From Sulfurimicrobium sp963741495 (GTDB lineage: Bacteria; Pseudomonadota; Gammaproteobacteria; Burkholderiales; Sulfuricellaceae), in the NCBI GenBank assembly GCA_963741495.1, contig CAVUID010000012.1, positions 124,001-188,000 on the forward strand: a DNA stretch of 64,000 bases, read 5' to 3'. The notes below the pieces were generated by a model, which searched no databases, was not told where the DNA came from, and saw only the letters and a program-made list of their open reading frames with translations. A program made the translations under genes and the position numbers. Positions 54,964 through 63,117 of this stretch are shown here, piece by piece; positions within the stretch are counted from its first letter, which is position 1; each line of letters starts with the position of its first letter.

Positions 54964-55875
54964 TCAGCTTTTACCCAGCCAATCCCTGCCGATCAGGAAG
55001 TCCGAGTAAAGCTTGGCCTCTGCCGTGTTCACCTCGGGTTTCCAGTCATAGCGCCATTTCACGATGGGCGGCAGGGACATCAGGATGGACTCGGTACGCC
55101 CGCCGGACTGGAGCCCGAACAGGGTGCCGCGGTCAAAAACCAGATTGAATTCCACATAGCGCCCGCGCCGATAGGCCTGAAAATCCCGCTCGCGTTCGCC
55201 GTAAGGCAGATCCTTGCGCCGCTCCAGAATGGGGACATAGGCGGCCAGAAAATGATCGCCCACGCTTTGCACCAGCTTCAAGCTGGTGACAAAATCCTGT
55301 TCGTTGAAGTCATCGAAGAAAATGCCGCCAATGCCGCGCGGTTCCTGGCGATGCTTGAGATAGAAGTATTCGTCGCAGCATTGCTTGAAGCACGGATAGT
55401 GCGCACCGCCGAAGGGCTGCAGGGCATCGAAGCAGGTCTGGTGGAAATGCACGGCGTCTTCTTCGTAGCCGTAGTAGGGCGTGAGATCCATGCCGCCACC
55501 GAACCACCACACGGGTTCGGCGCCCTCTTTCTGGGCAATGAAACAGCGCACATTCATGTGCACCGTGGGCGCATGCGGATTTCGCGGATGGAATACCAGC
55601 GACACGCCCATGGCCTCGAAGCTGCGTCCCGCCAACTCAGGGCGCTGAGCACTGGCGGAGGGCGGAAGATTGGGGCCGAAGACATGGGAAAAATTGACTC
55701 CGCCGCGTTCCAGCACATTCCCATCCTCCAGCACGCAACTGCTGCCACCCCCGCCTTCCGGGCGCGCCCAGGAATCGCGGTGGAACAACTTGCCGTCCAC
55801 CTGTTCCAGACGCTCAACAATGCTGTTTTGCAGCTTGAGAAAATACGCTTTGACCGGCTGGGTATCCAAACTCAT
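54964..55875 (-). CDS. hemF: Oxygen-dependent coproporphyrinogen III oxidase
   Basis: 303 residues from the ATG at 55875, which overlaps the preceding gene's TGA. Strong family motifs are SCVLEDGNVLERGGVNFSHVFG (about residues 46-67), HMNVRCF, WWFGGGMDLTPYYGYEEDAVHFHQ (about 121-144) and FEFNLVFDRGTLFGLQSGGRTESILMSLPP-like YVEFNLVFDRG. It oxidises coproporphyrinogen III to protoporphyrinogen IX in heme synthesis and requires oxygen, so the organism lives with oxygen at least part of the time. Confidence 0.97.
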   Translation of the reverse strand: MSLDTQPVKAYFLKLQNSIVERLEQVDGKLFHRDSWARPEGGGGSSCVLEDGNVLERGGVNFSHVFGPNLPPSASAQRPELAGRSFEAMGVSLVFHPRNPHAPTVHMNVRCFIAQKEGAEPVWWFGGGMDLTPYYGYEEDAVHFHQTCFDALQPFGGAHYPCFKQCCDEYFYLKHRQEPRGIGGIFFDDFNEQDFVTSLKLVQSVGDHFLAAYVPILERRKDLPYGERERDFQAYRRGRYVEFNLVFDRGTLFGLQSGGRTESILMSLPPIVKWRYDWKPEVNTAEAKLYSDFLIGRDWLGKS

Positions 55876-56705
55876 CCCTGTATTTTTGGCTCTGTCCATT
55901 CATGGATGGACCAGCGCCGGGTAATCAATCCGTTACGTCCCCGGCCACGCTGCACCAGCGCATTGCCCCCCGCGCGCAGGGCTTCGAACTGGCCGGGCGC
56001 GAACAACGCCTTGCCCTCGCGGTAAGGCAGGGTGGATAGCTGGATGTTCCAGGGCTGGGCACCCCCGCTGCGGCGGCCGAAAGAAAACTCACAATCCAGG
56101 AATGGCGCCATGTCGTCACGCTCCAGATCCTGCGCTTCAAACAGATCACCCAGCGAAGCGGCCTGACGGGTAAATTCCGGCCGGTCGCGCACAAACAGGA
56201 AATAGTCGCCGACCACCAGCAGGTAACCCTTGCGCGGCACAATGCGACCATCCGCCTCTGCCTCTTCCAGCAGGCGCAGGGTGATCACCCCGCCATTGGC
56301 ACCCGCAATGCGGCGCCACTTCTCCATTATAGAGCCGGGCATATTCTCTTCCACCAGCACCTCGCCTTCAAAGTGCATGCGGTGGGTATTGTCGCGCCCG
56401 CGCGTAGGCTGATAATCGACCTGTCGACGTCGGTGCAGCAGATCGCCTCCCGCCAATGTCATGCCGGCTATCCCCTGCTGGCGTGCCAGCCAGAGCAATT
56501 CATCTGCGCTGCATTCGGCCAGGGAGGCCTTGCCGGAAAAATCCGGACGGCCGGCAGGTACCCGCAAATCGGCATGCAATCCGGAAGTCTGAATCCAGTA
56601 AGCCTGGGTCGAGGTATCGGCAGGTTTGCCTTTGACTTCCATGGAAACGCGCTGCCAGACTCCAAAAAAACTTTCCGGAACGGGATCGTTCAGCGTATCG
56701 CTCAC
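55872..56705 (-). CDS. Unknown protein coupled to hemF
   Basis: 277 residues. It begins MSDTLNDPVPESFFGVWQRV and contains a WxR-rich beta pattern: WIQTSGLHADLRVPAGRPDFSG, WLARQQGIAGMTLAGG, GYLLVVGDYFLFVRDRPEF, with many aromatic residues, as in lipocalin- or calycin-like beta barrels. No signal peptide is seen. It overlaps hemF by four bases and is preceded by a lipoprotein gene that it also overlaps by four bases. I do not recognise a named function; co-translation with hemF suggests a heme- or porphyrin-related job, which is inference only. Confidence 0.7.
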   Translation of the reverse strand: MSDTLNDPVPESFFGVWQRVSMEVKGKPADTSTQAYWIQTSGLHADLRVPAGRPDFSGKASLAECSADELLWLARQQGIAGMTLAGGDLLHRRRQVDYQPTRGRDNTHRMHFEGEVLVEENMPGSIMEKWRRIAGANGGVITLRLLEEAEADGRIVPRKGYLLVVGDYFLFVRDRPEFTRQAASLGDLFEAQDLERDDMAPFLDCEFSFGRRSGGAQPWNIQLSTLPYREGKALFAPGQFEALRAGGNALVQRGRGRNGLITRRWSIHEWTEPKIQG

Positions 56706-57319
56706 GGCTTGAATCCCTTGGCATGTGCGGCAAACAATTTTGCAGCGTCCTCCAGGGCGCGCTGAACAGCACGATTGGCGGCTACCACGCCGCCATAAGG
56801 ATCATCGCTGCCAGCATTTTCGCTTACGTCAAACTCTTGTGTTGCGAGAATGCGCCGCCCTGCCACGTCGATCAACTGCAACCGCAAGGTAAAACGGACC
56901 CGGCTCGGCACAGAAGCGAATTCCTGCTGCAAACGCACGATTTCGCTATCCAGCCGCAGTTGCGCAGTGATTCCCCCTGATGCCTGCGACACTGCAGAGA
57001 ATGCACCGCTTGCCTCAAACGCCTGCACCAGCAAAGGCGCAAGCATTTTCGTGGGCGTATCGACCCACTGATTGCGGGAGAAATATTCCAGTTCATGAGA
57101 CTTCCTGACATAGGCCATGCGCGAACTCTCGAAGCCCGGATTCGCCCGTGGCCGGGTCACCAGCAGCACAGGTGCCCCGCTTTCAGCCGCCGGCACGCCC
57201 TGGAATTGCGCCTGCAGGGCATAAGTACTGAGCTCGCCATTTTTGACCGGTTGCAGCGTATTGCAACCGGCCGTAATAATCAGGCCAAGGGTCAAGATTA
57301 CTGCTCGCATCCATTTCAT
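56702..57319 (-). CDS. ABC-type transport auxiliary lipoprotein (PqiC/YmbA-like)
   Basis: 205 residues. The start at 57319 gives MKWMRAVILTLGLIITAGCN, a lipoprotein signal with lipobox ITAGC. The mature domain has PVLLVTRPRANPGFESSRMAY and ELEYFSRNQWVDTPTKMLAPLLVQ, the ABC auxiliary lipoprotein pattern. In such operons it forms the outer-membrane end of an MCE lipid transporter. It lies 10 bases downstream of the mlaD-like gene. The following unknown gene overlaps it by four bases. Confidence 0.85.
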   Translation of the reverse strand: MKWMRAVILTLGLIITAGCNTLQPVKNGELSTYALQAQFQGVPAAESGAPVLLVTRPRANPGFESSRMAYVRKSHELEYFSRNQWVDTPTKMLAPLLVQAFEASGAFSAVSQASGGITAQLRLDSEIVRLQQEFASVPSRVRFTLRLQLIDVAGRRILATQEFDVSENAGSDDPYGGVVAANRAVQRALEDAAKLFAAHAKGFKP

Positions 57320-57329
57320 GGCATTTTCC

Positions 57330-58250
57330 TTATTCTCCGGGGCCGGGCTTATCTGGCTGTTTGCCCAGCAGCAACATATTGGGGCTGCGCTCGACTTCCT
57401 CGCCGACCCGTTTGAGTGTTGCACTTAGTTCTCGCATCTCGGCCACTGCACGTTCCAGCTCCGGCACCACGCTGTCTGTCACCTGAGTCATGCCTCCGCT
57501 GACACCATCAGCGGTTTTGCGCACCGCCACACTGGCACGGGATGCATCATTGGCCATCTTTTCCAGTGCCGCTGCGCTTTTGCTCATGCGCTCGACCAGT
57601 TGCGGCAATTCGGCGCTGACTTTTGCCGTGTTCTCCATGGTGCGCGCAGCGCCCTGCATGCTGGCATCAATCGCGTCCTTGTTTGCCGCGAGGGTGGCGG
57701 CAAGCGTTGCCATATCCGCCATCATGCTGCGAAAGGCGCGCCGATTATCTTCATCCACCAGCGTGCTGACGCCCGCTGCAATGCGATTAAGGCTGGATAG
57801 CAGATCCGAACCCGCCGTATCAAGCCGGGTCAGCAAGGAAGGAATGGTCTTGATAACAGGATATTTTTCACCCGGCTTGGCTTTCAGATCCGGCGCATCG
57901 CGATTGCCGCCGCTGAGTTCGACCTGGGCAATGCCGGTCAGACCCTGAACCCGCAGGACAGCCACTGTGCTTTCCTTGATCGGCGTGCCCTGCTCGATAT
58001 CGAGTTCAAGACGCACGCGCTCGCCATGATCCAGCGAAATGCGCTTGACCCGGCCCACTTCGACACCGCGATATTTGACCGGCGCATTGAGATTGAGCCC
58101 GGCCACCGATTCCTGCATATAGGCCAGGTAGGTATCGTAATTCTTGCGGTATTGCGCCCCGCCGCTCAGCCACAGTATACCGGCCACCAGCGCGCCGAAC
58201 AGCAGCGTCACGAACAGTCCGACGATGGTGTAATTTACTTTTGTTTCCAT
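57330..58250 (-). CDS. mlaD: MCE-domain lipid transport protein (MlaD-like)
   Basis: 306 residues. One N-terminal membrane helix (residues about 8-28) precedes the MCE domain (about 39-118, with APVKYRGVEVGRVKRISL and GTPIKESTVAVLRVQGLTGIAQVELSGG), then a long helical tail (about 150-290) that would form a barrel or tube. It should carry phospholipids across the periplasm between the MlaFE pump and the outer-membrane lipoprotein. The start at 58250 lies inside the end of the mlaF-like gene (16-base overlap). Confidence 0.9.
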   Translation of the reverse strand: METKVNYTIVGLFVTLLFGALVAGILWLSGGAQYRKNYDTYLAYMQESVAGLNLNAPVKYRGVEVGRVKRISLDHGERVRLELDIEQGTPIKESTVAVLRVQGLTGIAQVELSGGNRDAPDLKAKPGEKYPVIKTIPSLLTRLDTAGSDLLSSLNRIAAGVSTLVDEDNRRAFRSMMADMATLAATLAANKDAIDASMQGAARTMENTAKVSAELPQLVERMSKSAAALEKMANDASRASVAVRKTADGVSGGMTQVTDSVVPELERAVAEMRELSATLKRVGEEVERSPNMLLLGKQPDKPGPGE

Positions 58251-59017
58251 GCTTGCTCCCATGCCGCCCGGCCACGCGCCCCATGAAAATATTCACGAAT
58301 GATGGGGTGTTCCGCCTGAGACAGCTCTTCCATGGTTCCAATTCCCAATACCCGGTTCTCGCCCAGCACAGCTACCCGATCAGCCACCCGCCATAGCAGG
58401 TCCAGATCATGCGTCACCATCATGATGGTCAAGCCAAGCGATTCTTTCAAGTTATTCACCAGTTCATCGAACCCGCTGGCACTGAGCGGGTCCAGCCCGG
58501 CCGTGGGCTCGTCGAGGAAAACCAGTTCCGGCTCCAGCGCCAGCGCCCTCGCCAGTGCAGCCCGTTTACGCATGCCGCCGGAAAGTTCATTGGGGAATTT
58601 GGCCCCGGCACTTGCCGGCAGGCCAGTGAGTGCAATCTTCAGTGCGGCCAGTTCATCGATCAATGCGTCATCCAGTCCGGTGTGCTCGCGTAAAGGCAGG
58701 CCAACGTTCTCGAGTACGGTCAGCGAACTGAAAAGTGCACCGCGTTCGAACATCACCCCCCAGCGGCGCCGCAGAGGCAAAGCGCCTTCGTCATCCAGAC
58801 CTAGCACTTCCTGCCCGAATACCCTGATAGACCCAGAAACAGGCTTCTGTAACAGGATGATTTCACGCAGCAGCGTTGATTTTCCGCAACCACTGCCGCC
58901 AACCAGTGCAAAGATTTCACCCTGGCGCACATTCAGGCTGACATTATCGTGTACGGTCAATGACCCAAAACGCGTACAGATGCGATCGACCTCGACAACA
59001 TAAGGCTGTTCGGCCAT
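58235..59017 (-). CDS. mlaF: ABC transporter ATPase (MlaF-like)
   Basis: 260 residues. Walker A is ALVGGSGCGKSTLLRE (about residues 37-52), the signature is ELSGGMRKRAALARALAL and Walker B is ELVFLDEPTAGLDP. The SGGMRKR variant is typical of Mla/lipid importers. It powers lipid transport with the MlaE-like permease, whose end it shares by one base. Confidence 0.93.
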   Translation of the reverse strand: MAEQPYVVEVDRICTRFGSLTVHDNVSLNVRQGEIFALVGGSGCGKSTLLREIILLQKPVSGSIRVFGQEVLGLDDEGALPLRRRWGVMFERGALFSSLTVLENVGLPLREHTGLDDALIDELAALKIALTGLPASAGAKFPNELSGGMRKRAALARALALEPELVFLDEPTAGLDPLSASGFDELVNNLKESLGLTIMMVTHDLDLLWRVADRVAVLGENRVLGIGTMEELSQAEHPIIREYFHGARGRAAWEQAWKQK

Positions 59018-60141
59018 CAGATTTTCAGCCAGCTGAAAAGTACGGAAAACACAGCATCCATCACAATCACCAGGAAAATCGCCTGCACCACGCTGATAGT
59101 TGTTTGCCGGCCAACGCTGTCAGCACTACCGCCCACCTGAAAGCCCTGAAAACAGCCCACGACCCCGACAATAACCGCGAATACCAGCGCCTTGCCCAAA
59201 CCCACTAAAAAGGACGAAAGACTGACCGCATCATCCAGCCTGTCCATGAAGTCAGCGTAGTTGATTCCAAGCTGGGTCTTGGCCATCACCATCCCACCCA
59301 CAATACCCAGGATATCCGCATAAACAGTCAGCAAGGGAACGGCGATGAGAAGCGCCATGATCTTGGGCAGTATCAGGAAATCCATGGGCGCAATTCCGAT
59401 GGTGCGCATGGCATCGATTTCCTCGGTCACCTTCATGGTGCCGATCTGGGCAGTAAAAGCCGAACCGGAGCGCCCGGCAACAATAATGGCAGTCAGCAAG
59501 GGAGACATCTCGCGCAGCATGGACAGCCCAACCAGATCTGCCACGAAAATGCTTGCCCCATAGCGCGCCAACTGCTCGGCTCCCTGATAGGAAACCACAA
59601 CGCCCATGAGAAAGGAAAGCAGCCCCACGATCGGCAGAGCCTCGAACCCGGCACTCTGTATATTGTGCAGCAGCGGGCGAATCCGTATGCGCGATGGCTG
59701 TTTGGCAAGTCGAAGCGCGGACACGGCAGCCTCGCCAACAAAAGCAAGCATCATGGCTGCCTGTGCCATATGACCTGCAAATCTGCGCCCCAGGCGCTCC
59801 AGTATTCCATACTGAAGAGGTAGTACCGCTTCTGCATCTTCAGCGCGTGCCGCGATCATGTCGAGCAAGGCGGAAAATGTGGGACGCAACCCCTGAACCG
59901 TCAGCCGGGAACCGGCATTCTTCACTTCTCGCTGAATCCGGTACAGCAGCCACGCACCCGACGTATCCATGGCGTCAAGCTGCTCACAGTCGAGCAGAAC
60001 GTCCTTGTCAGCAGGCCAGCGCTGTGCATTTGTCTGCTGCCTCAAGTGATCGGCATGTGGCAATATCCAGGCGCCATGGCAGCGGATTACCCCCTCCGCC
60101 TCATCTACTGAAATTCCGCCCTGGCTGGCTCTTTTTGTCAT
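59017..60141 (-). CDS. mlaE: STAS-MlaE fusion permease
   Basis: 374 residues from the ATG at 60141; a TTG at 60168 is also open. Residues 1-115 form a STAS-like domain (RCHGAWILPHADHLRQQ, DCEQLDAMDTSGAWLLYRI), which in other species is the separate protein MlaB. The rest is the MlaE permease with about five helices and the conserved GxRSGxAxxAExGxM core (IVAGRSGSAFTAQIGTMKVTEEIDAMRTIGI). So MlaB and MlaE are fused here. It should form the inner-membrane part of the phospholipid transporter. Confidence 0.92.
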   Translation of the reverse strand: MTKRASQGGISVDEAEGVIRCHGAWILPHADHLRQQTNAQRWPADKDVLLDCEQLDAMDTSGAWLLYRIQREVKNAGSRLTVQGLRPTFSALLDMIAARAEDAEAVLPLQYGILERLGRRFAGHMAQAAMMLAFVGEAAVSALRLAKQPSRIRIRPLLHNIQSAGFEALPIVGLLSFLMGVVVSYQGAEQLARYGASIFVADLVGLSMLREMSPLLTAIIVAGRSGSAFTAQIGTMKVTEEIDAMRTIGIAPMDFLILPKIMALLIAVPLLTVYADILGIVGGMVMAKTQLGINYADFMDRLDDAVSLSSFLVGLGKALVFAVIVGVVGCFQGFQVGGSADSVGRQTTISVVQAIFLVIVMDAVFSVLFSWLKI

Positions 60142-60185
60142 GTCCTGATTTTGCTTAGACGAGAGCAAAAGATCAAGGATTATGC

Positions 60186-60764
60186 TTACTCATTACCCGG
60201 AAACTCCGGAAGCACGCAACCATTGAGTATTTTTTCTGCCCAGAACAGTCCGATCACCGTCTTTGCATCTGTAATTCGCCCGCTGCGCACCCACTCGATT
60301 GCTTCGCTTAAGGGCAAATCAAATACCTCAAGAAATTCGTCGCCATCGCGCTGATGGACTCCCTGAGATAATTCCTGTGCGAGAAACAGACTCATACTTT
60401 CATTCGAATACCCTATACAAGGGTGGATGGTGGCCACAAAGCGCCACTTCGCGGCGCTATATCCCGTCTCCTCAAGCAACTCACGCTGCCCACAGTTCAA
60501 AGCGGTTTCACCTTCATCCAGTTTACCCGCCGGCAGTTCATAAAAATCCTGATGCAGCGGATAACGGAACTGCCGCTCCAGGATGACGCGATTATTCTCC
60601 AATAAGGGAATAATCACGACCGCGCCCGGATGAAGAATGTATTCACGTTTGGCTGGCAGGCCACTTGGCAGCTGAACCTGATCTTCCTTGACGTGCAGCA
60701 AGCCCCCTTGATAAACGGTCCGACTGTTTAACTGTTTTTCCGTCAGATCTTCAATTGGATTCAT
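60186..60764 (-). CDS. NUDIX hydrolase, ADP-ribose pyrophosphatase-like
   Basis: 192 residues. The NUDIX box is AGKLDEGETALNCGQRELLEETGY (about residues 77-100, pattern GX5EX7REUXEEXGU), preceded by ERQFRYPLHQDFYELP. The layout matches the NudF ADP-ribose pyrophosphatases. It lies 45 bases upstream of the STAS-MlaE gene on the same strand and may share its transcript. Confidence 0.9.
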   Translation of the reverse strand: MNPIEDLTEKQLNSRTVYQGGLLHVKEDQVQLPSGLPAKREYILHPGAVVIIPLLENNRVILERQFRYPLHQDFYELPAGKLDEGETALNCGQRELLEETGYSAAKWRFVATIHPCIGYSNESMSLFLAQELSQGVHQRDGDEFLEVFDLPLSEAIEWVRSGRITDAKTVIGLFWAEKILNGCVLPEFPGNE

Positions 60765-60782
60765 TCATCACCCTGTCAATAT

Positions 60783-60811
60783 TTGACAATACCTGAGTTG
60801 TTTAGTATGGT
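60783..60811 (+). promoter_or_regulatory. Sigma-70 promoter of the gene at 60900
   Basis: TTGACA at 60783-60788 and TATGGT at 60806-60811 are separated by exactly 17 bases. A leader of about 80 AT-rich bases follows. The consensus quality suggests strong expression. Confidence 0.75.
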
Positions 60812-60899
60812 ATGTCCATAGGCACGATTTATTCGCCTATTAATTTTTCAATGTTTATTAGTATTTGTTTATATACTTAATTTACCAAGGAGAGCAAAC

Positions 60900-61355
60900 A
60901 TGTCCAGCCTGATTCAAGGATTTCCATCCGATGGTATTGTTACTGTAAACCGCGTCATTTTGAAGCCGGAATACACGGTCGAAGATCTGGAGGAGCGCGT
61001 TGCCACCCTGTGTGAGAACGTTAAAACCTACCATTCTGACACCGGTTTCGTTGGTGGCTTCGTGATGCTGAACAGTGGCGCCGTTTCAAACGAAGGCAGC
61101 TCGATTGGCCGTCCAGTTGAAAGCCCTTACAAGGATAAGGAAGCGCAGATTGTGACATTCTGGAAAAGCTTTGACGAACATGAACAGTCTCACCGTTCCG
61201 AAACCTTTCAACCGCTGTTCAGCCGCGTTCTTGAATTATGCGAGAACGGTAACGAGGAAATCGCCTATAGCATGCTGTGGTCGGGTAGCGCGTATTCAGC
61301 AGAGCAAGCTGAAGAAGCCCGCGCAGCAAAGGAACGCTACCAGAAAGCAGCTTAA
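60900..61355 (+). CDS. Unknown small cytoplasmic protein, probably well expressed
   Basis: 151 residues. The start has a near-ideal ribosome site (AAGGAG) and a good promoter about 100 bases upstream. The sequence is rich in Glu and aromatic residues and has mixed alpha/beta signs (GIVTVNRVILKPEYTVEDLEERV, GFVGGFVMLNSGAVSNEGSS, EAQIVTFWKSFDEHEQSHRSETFQPLF), somewhat like dimeric alpha-beta barrel (ABM) proteins. It has no signal peptide or membrane helix. Two cysteines are present (TLCENV, ELCENG). I do not recognise the family, and the fold hint is weak. Confidence 0.75.
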   Translation: MSSLIQGFPSDGIVTVNRVILKPEYTVEDLEERVATLCENVKTYHSDTGFVGGFVMLNSGAVSNEGSSIGRPVESPYKDKEAQIVTFWKSFDEHEQSHRSETFQPLFSRVLELCENGNEEIAYSMLWSGSAYSAEQAEEARAAKERYQKAA

Positions 61356-61367
61356 CAAAATGGCAAC

Positions 61368-61661
61368 CTATCGCTTCCGCCAAAGGTAGCGGTAGGTAAA
61401 GCCAGGAAAAGCAAAAACCAGAAACAGGCAACCCGTGACCACGTAAAACTCCCAGTTCTGGGAATGAAGTGGCGCCACTTTCAACTCAAGCAGCATACCT
61501 GCTCCACCAACCATAAAATACAGCATCACCAGTTCGAGTAGATGCCATGCGATATTTTTCTGGTACTTCAGAGGGATTACAAACAGAAGCCGCTCAGCAA
61601 CAAATGGAAGATTTGCCGCTACAGAAGCCAGCAACAACAGCATTGCCGCACCTGAAATCAC
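61368..61661 (-). CDS. DUF2818-family membrane protein
   Basis: 97 residues from a GTG at 61661 that overlaps the nuoN stop by four bases (GTGA). It has three membrane helices, with LLLLASVAANLPFVAERLLFV and LEFYVVTGCLFLVFAFPGFTYRYLW-like WEFYVVTGCLFLVFAFPGF. DUF2818 genes follow nuoN in many betaproteobacteria; the function is not known. Coupling to nuoN suggests a part in assembling or modifying complex I, which is inference. Confidence 0.85.
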   Translation of the reverse strand: MISGAAMLLLLASVAANLPFVAERLLFVIPLKYQKNIAWHLLELVMLYFMVGGAGMLLELKVAPLHSQNWEFYVVTGCLFLVFAFPGFTYRYLWRKR

Positions 61662-63106
61662 AGCAGTGAGCGCTGAATCGCATAAGCGCACAGGGCCATC
61701 AATGGCTGGGGAAGGATACCGAGAGCCAGTACAGCCAGTCCGTTTGTGCTCATCAACATGGCAATATCGCCTTCAGGACGAATTGGCGATTCATCCAGTG
61801 GCGCATCGAAATACATCAGCTTGATAATGCGCAAATAATAGAACGCGCCTATGACCGAGAACAGCACGGCAGAAACGACCAGCCAGATGTAGCCCGCCTG
61901 CAGGACGGCCTGAAGCACCGACAACTTGGCGAAAAATCCAACCGTTGGTGGTATGCCCGCCATGGAAAACATAAGCAGCAGCATCATGAAGGCATACCAG
62001 GGGCTGCGCTGGTTAAGCCCCTTGAAATCCTCCAGATTTTCAGCCTCGAATCCCTTGCGTGAAAGCAACATTATCATGCCGAAGCCACCCAGGCTCATCA
62101 GCACATAGACCAGCACATAGAACATGGATGAACTGTAGCCGTTCAAGGTACCTGACAAGAAACCCAGCAGCATGAAGCCCATATGGGAAATCGTAGAGTA
62201 CGCCAGCATGCGCTTGATATTGGTTTGCGCGATGGCCGTGATATTACCGATCGCCATGGATAGAAAGGCCATGATGACCAGCATGCCCTGCCAATCCTGC
62301 ACCAGACCTTGCAAACCTTCAACCAGAAGACGCGCGACAAAAGCAAATGCGGCAATCTTGGGCGCCGAACCGATAAACAGGGTTACCGCAGTGGGTGCGC
62401 CCTGATACACATCGGGAATCCACATATGAAATGGCACTACGCCCAGTTTGAACGCCAATCCGGCAACGATGAATACCAGGCCAAAAGTAAGTATGACGTG
62501 GTTGCCTGTACTGTGCTGAATCACTGTCGCAATCTGATTTATATTCAAACTGCCCGTTGCGCCGTACAACATGGACATGCCATACAGAAGCAATCCGGAG
62601 GCAAGCGCGCCAAGAACGAAATACTTCATGGCGGCCTCAGTGGCAACCGCAGAATCACGCTGCAACGCAACCATGGCATAGAGGCTAAGAGAAAGCAGTT
62701 CCAGCCCCATGTAGAGCACCAGGAAATGGTTGGCCGAGATCATCACCATCATGCCCAGCAGAGCAAACAGCACGAGCGCAAAAAACTCTCCGCGGAACAT
62801 GCCGCGCAAACTGATGTATGTGCGTGAATAAACGAGCACCACTGACACTGCGATATAGCTCATCAACTTGAGCACATCGCTCATGGCATCATCCACGAAC
62901 ATGTTGCTGAAAGTATATTCCGGCACAGCACCATGCGTTGCAACAGTGATCCAGGCAGCACCCAGCAGGGTGATCTGAGATAACGCATAGGTTACAAAGC
63001 GGGTCTTGGCTGAAAGAAACAGGTCAAGGATAAGAATCAAAGAAACCATGACCAGAACAAATATTTCTGGCAGTGCAGGCATCAGATTGGGCATCGGAAA
63101 AGTCAT
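61658..63106 (-). CDS. nuoN: NADH-quinone oxidoreductase subunit N
   Basis: 482 residues and about 14 membrane helices. It is an antiporter-like proton channel subunit of complex I. Conserved segments include the glutamate in LVLYMGLELLSLSLYAMVAL, lysines in GLAFKLGVVPFHMWIPDVYQGAPT and MLAYSTISHMGFMLLGF. Its start lies 11 bases downstream of nuoM's stop, the normal order nuoM-nuoN. Confidence 0.98.
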   Translation of the reverse strand: MTFPMPNLMPALPEIFVLVMVSLILILDLFLSAKTRFVTYALSQITLLGAAWITVATHGAVPEYTFSNMFVDDAMSDVLKLMSYIAVSVVLVYSRTYISLRGMFRGEFFALVLFALLGMMVMISANHFLVLYMGLELLSLSLYAMVALQRDSAVATEAAMKYFVLGALASGLLLYGMSMLYGATGSLNINQIATVIQHSTGNHVILTFGLVFIVAGLAFKLGVVPFHMWIPDVYQGAPTAVTLFIGSAPKIAAFAFVARLLVEGLQGLVQDWQGMLVIMAFLSMAIGNITAIAQTNIKRMLAYSTISHMGFMLLGFLSGTLNGYSSSMFYVLVYVLMSLGGFGMIMLLSRKGFEAENLEDFKGLNQRSPWYAFMMLLLMFSMAGIPPTVGFFAKLSVLQAVLQAGYIWLVVSAVLFSVIGAFYYLRIIKLMYFDAPLDESPIRPEGDIAMLMSTNGLAVLALGILPQPLMALCAYAIQRSLL

Positions 63107-63117
63107 GAAACGGCCCT

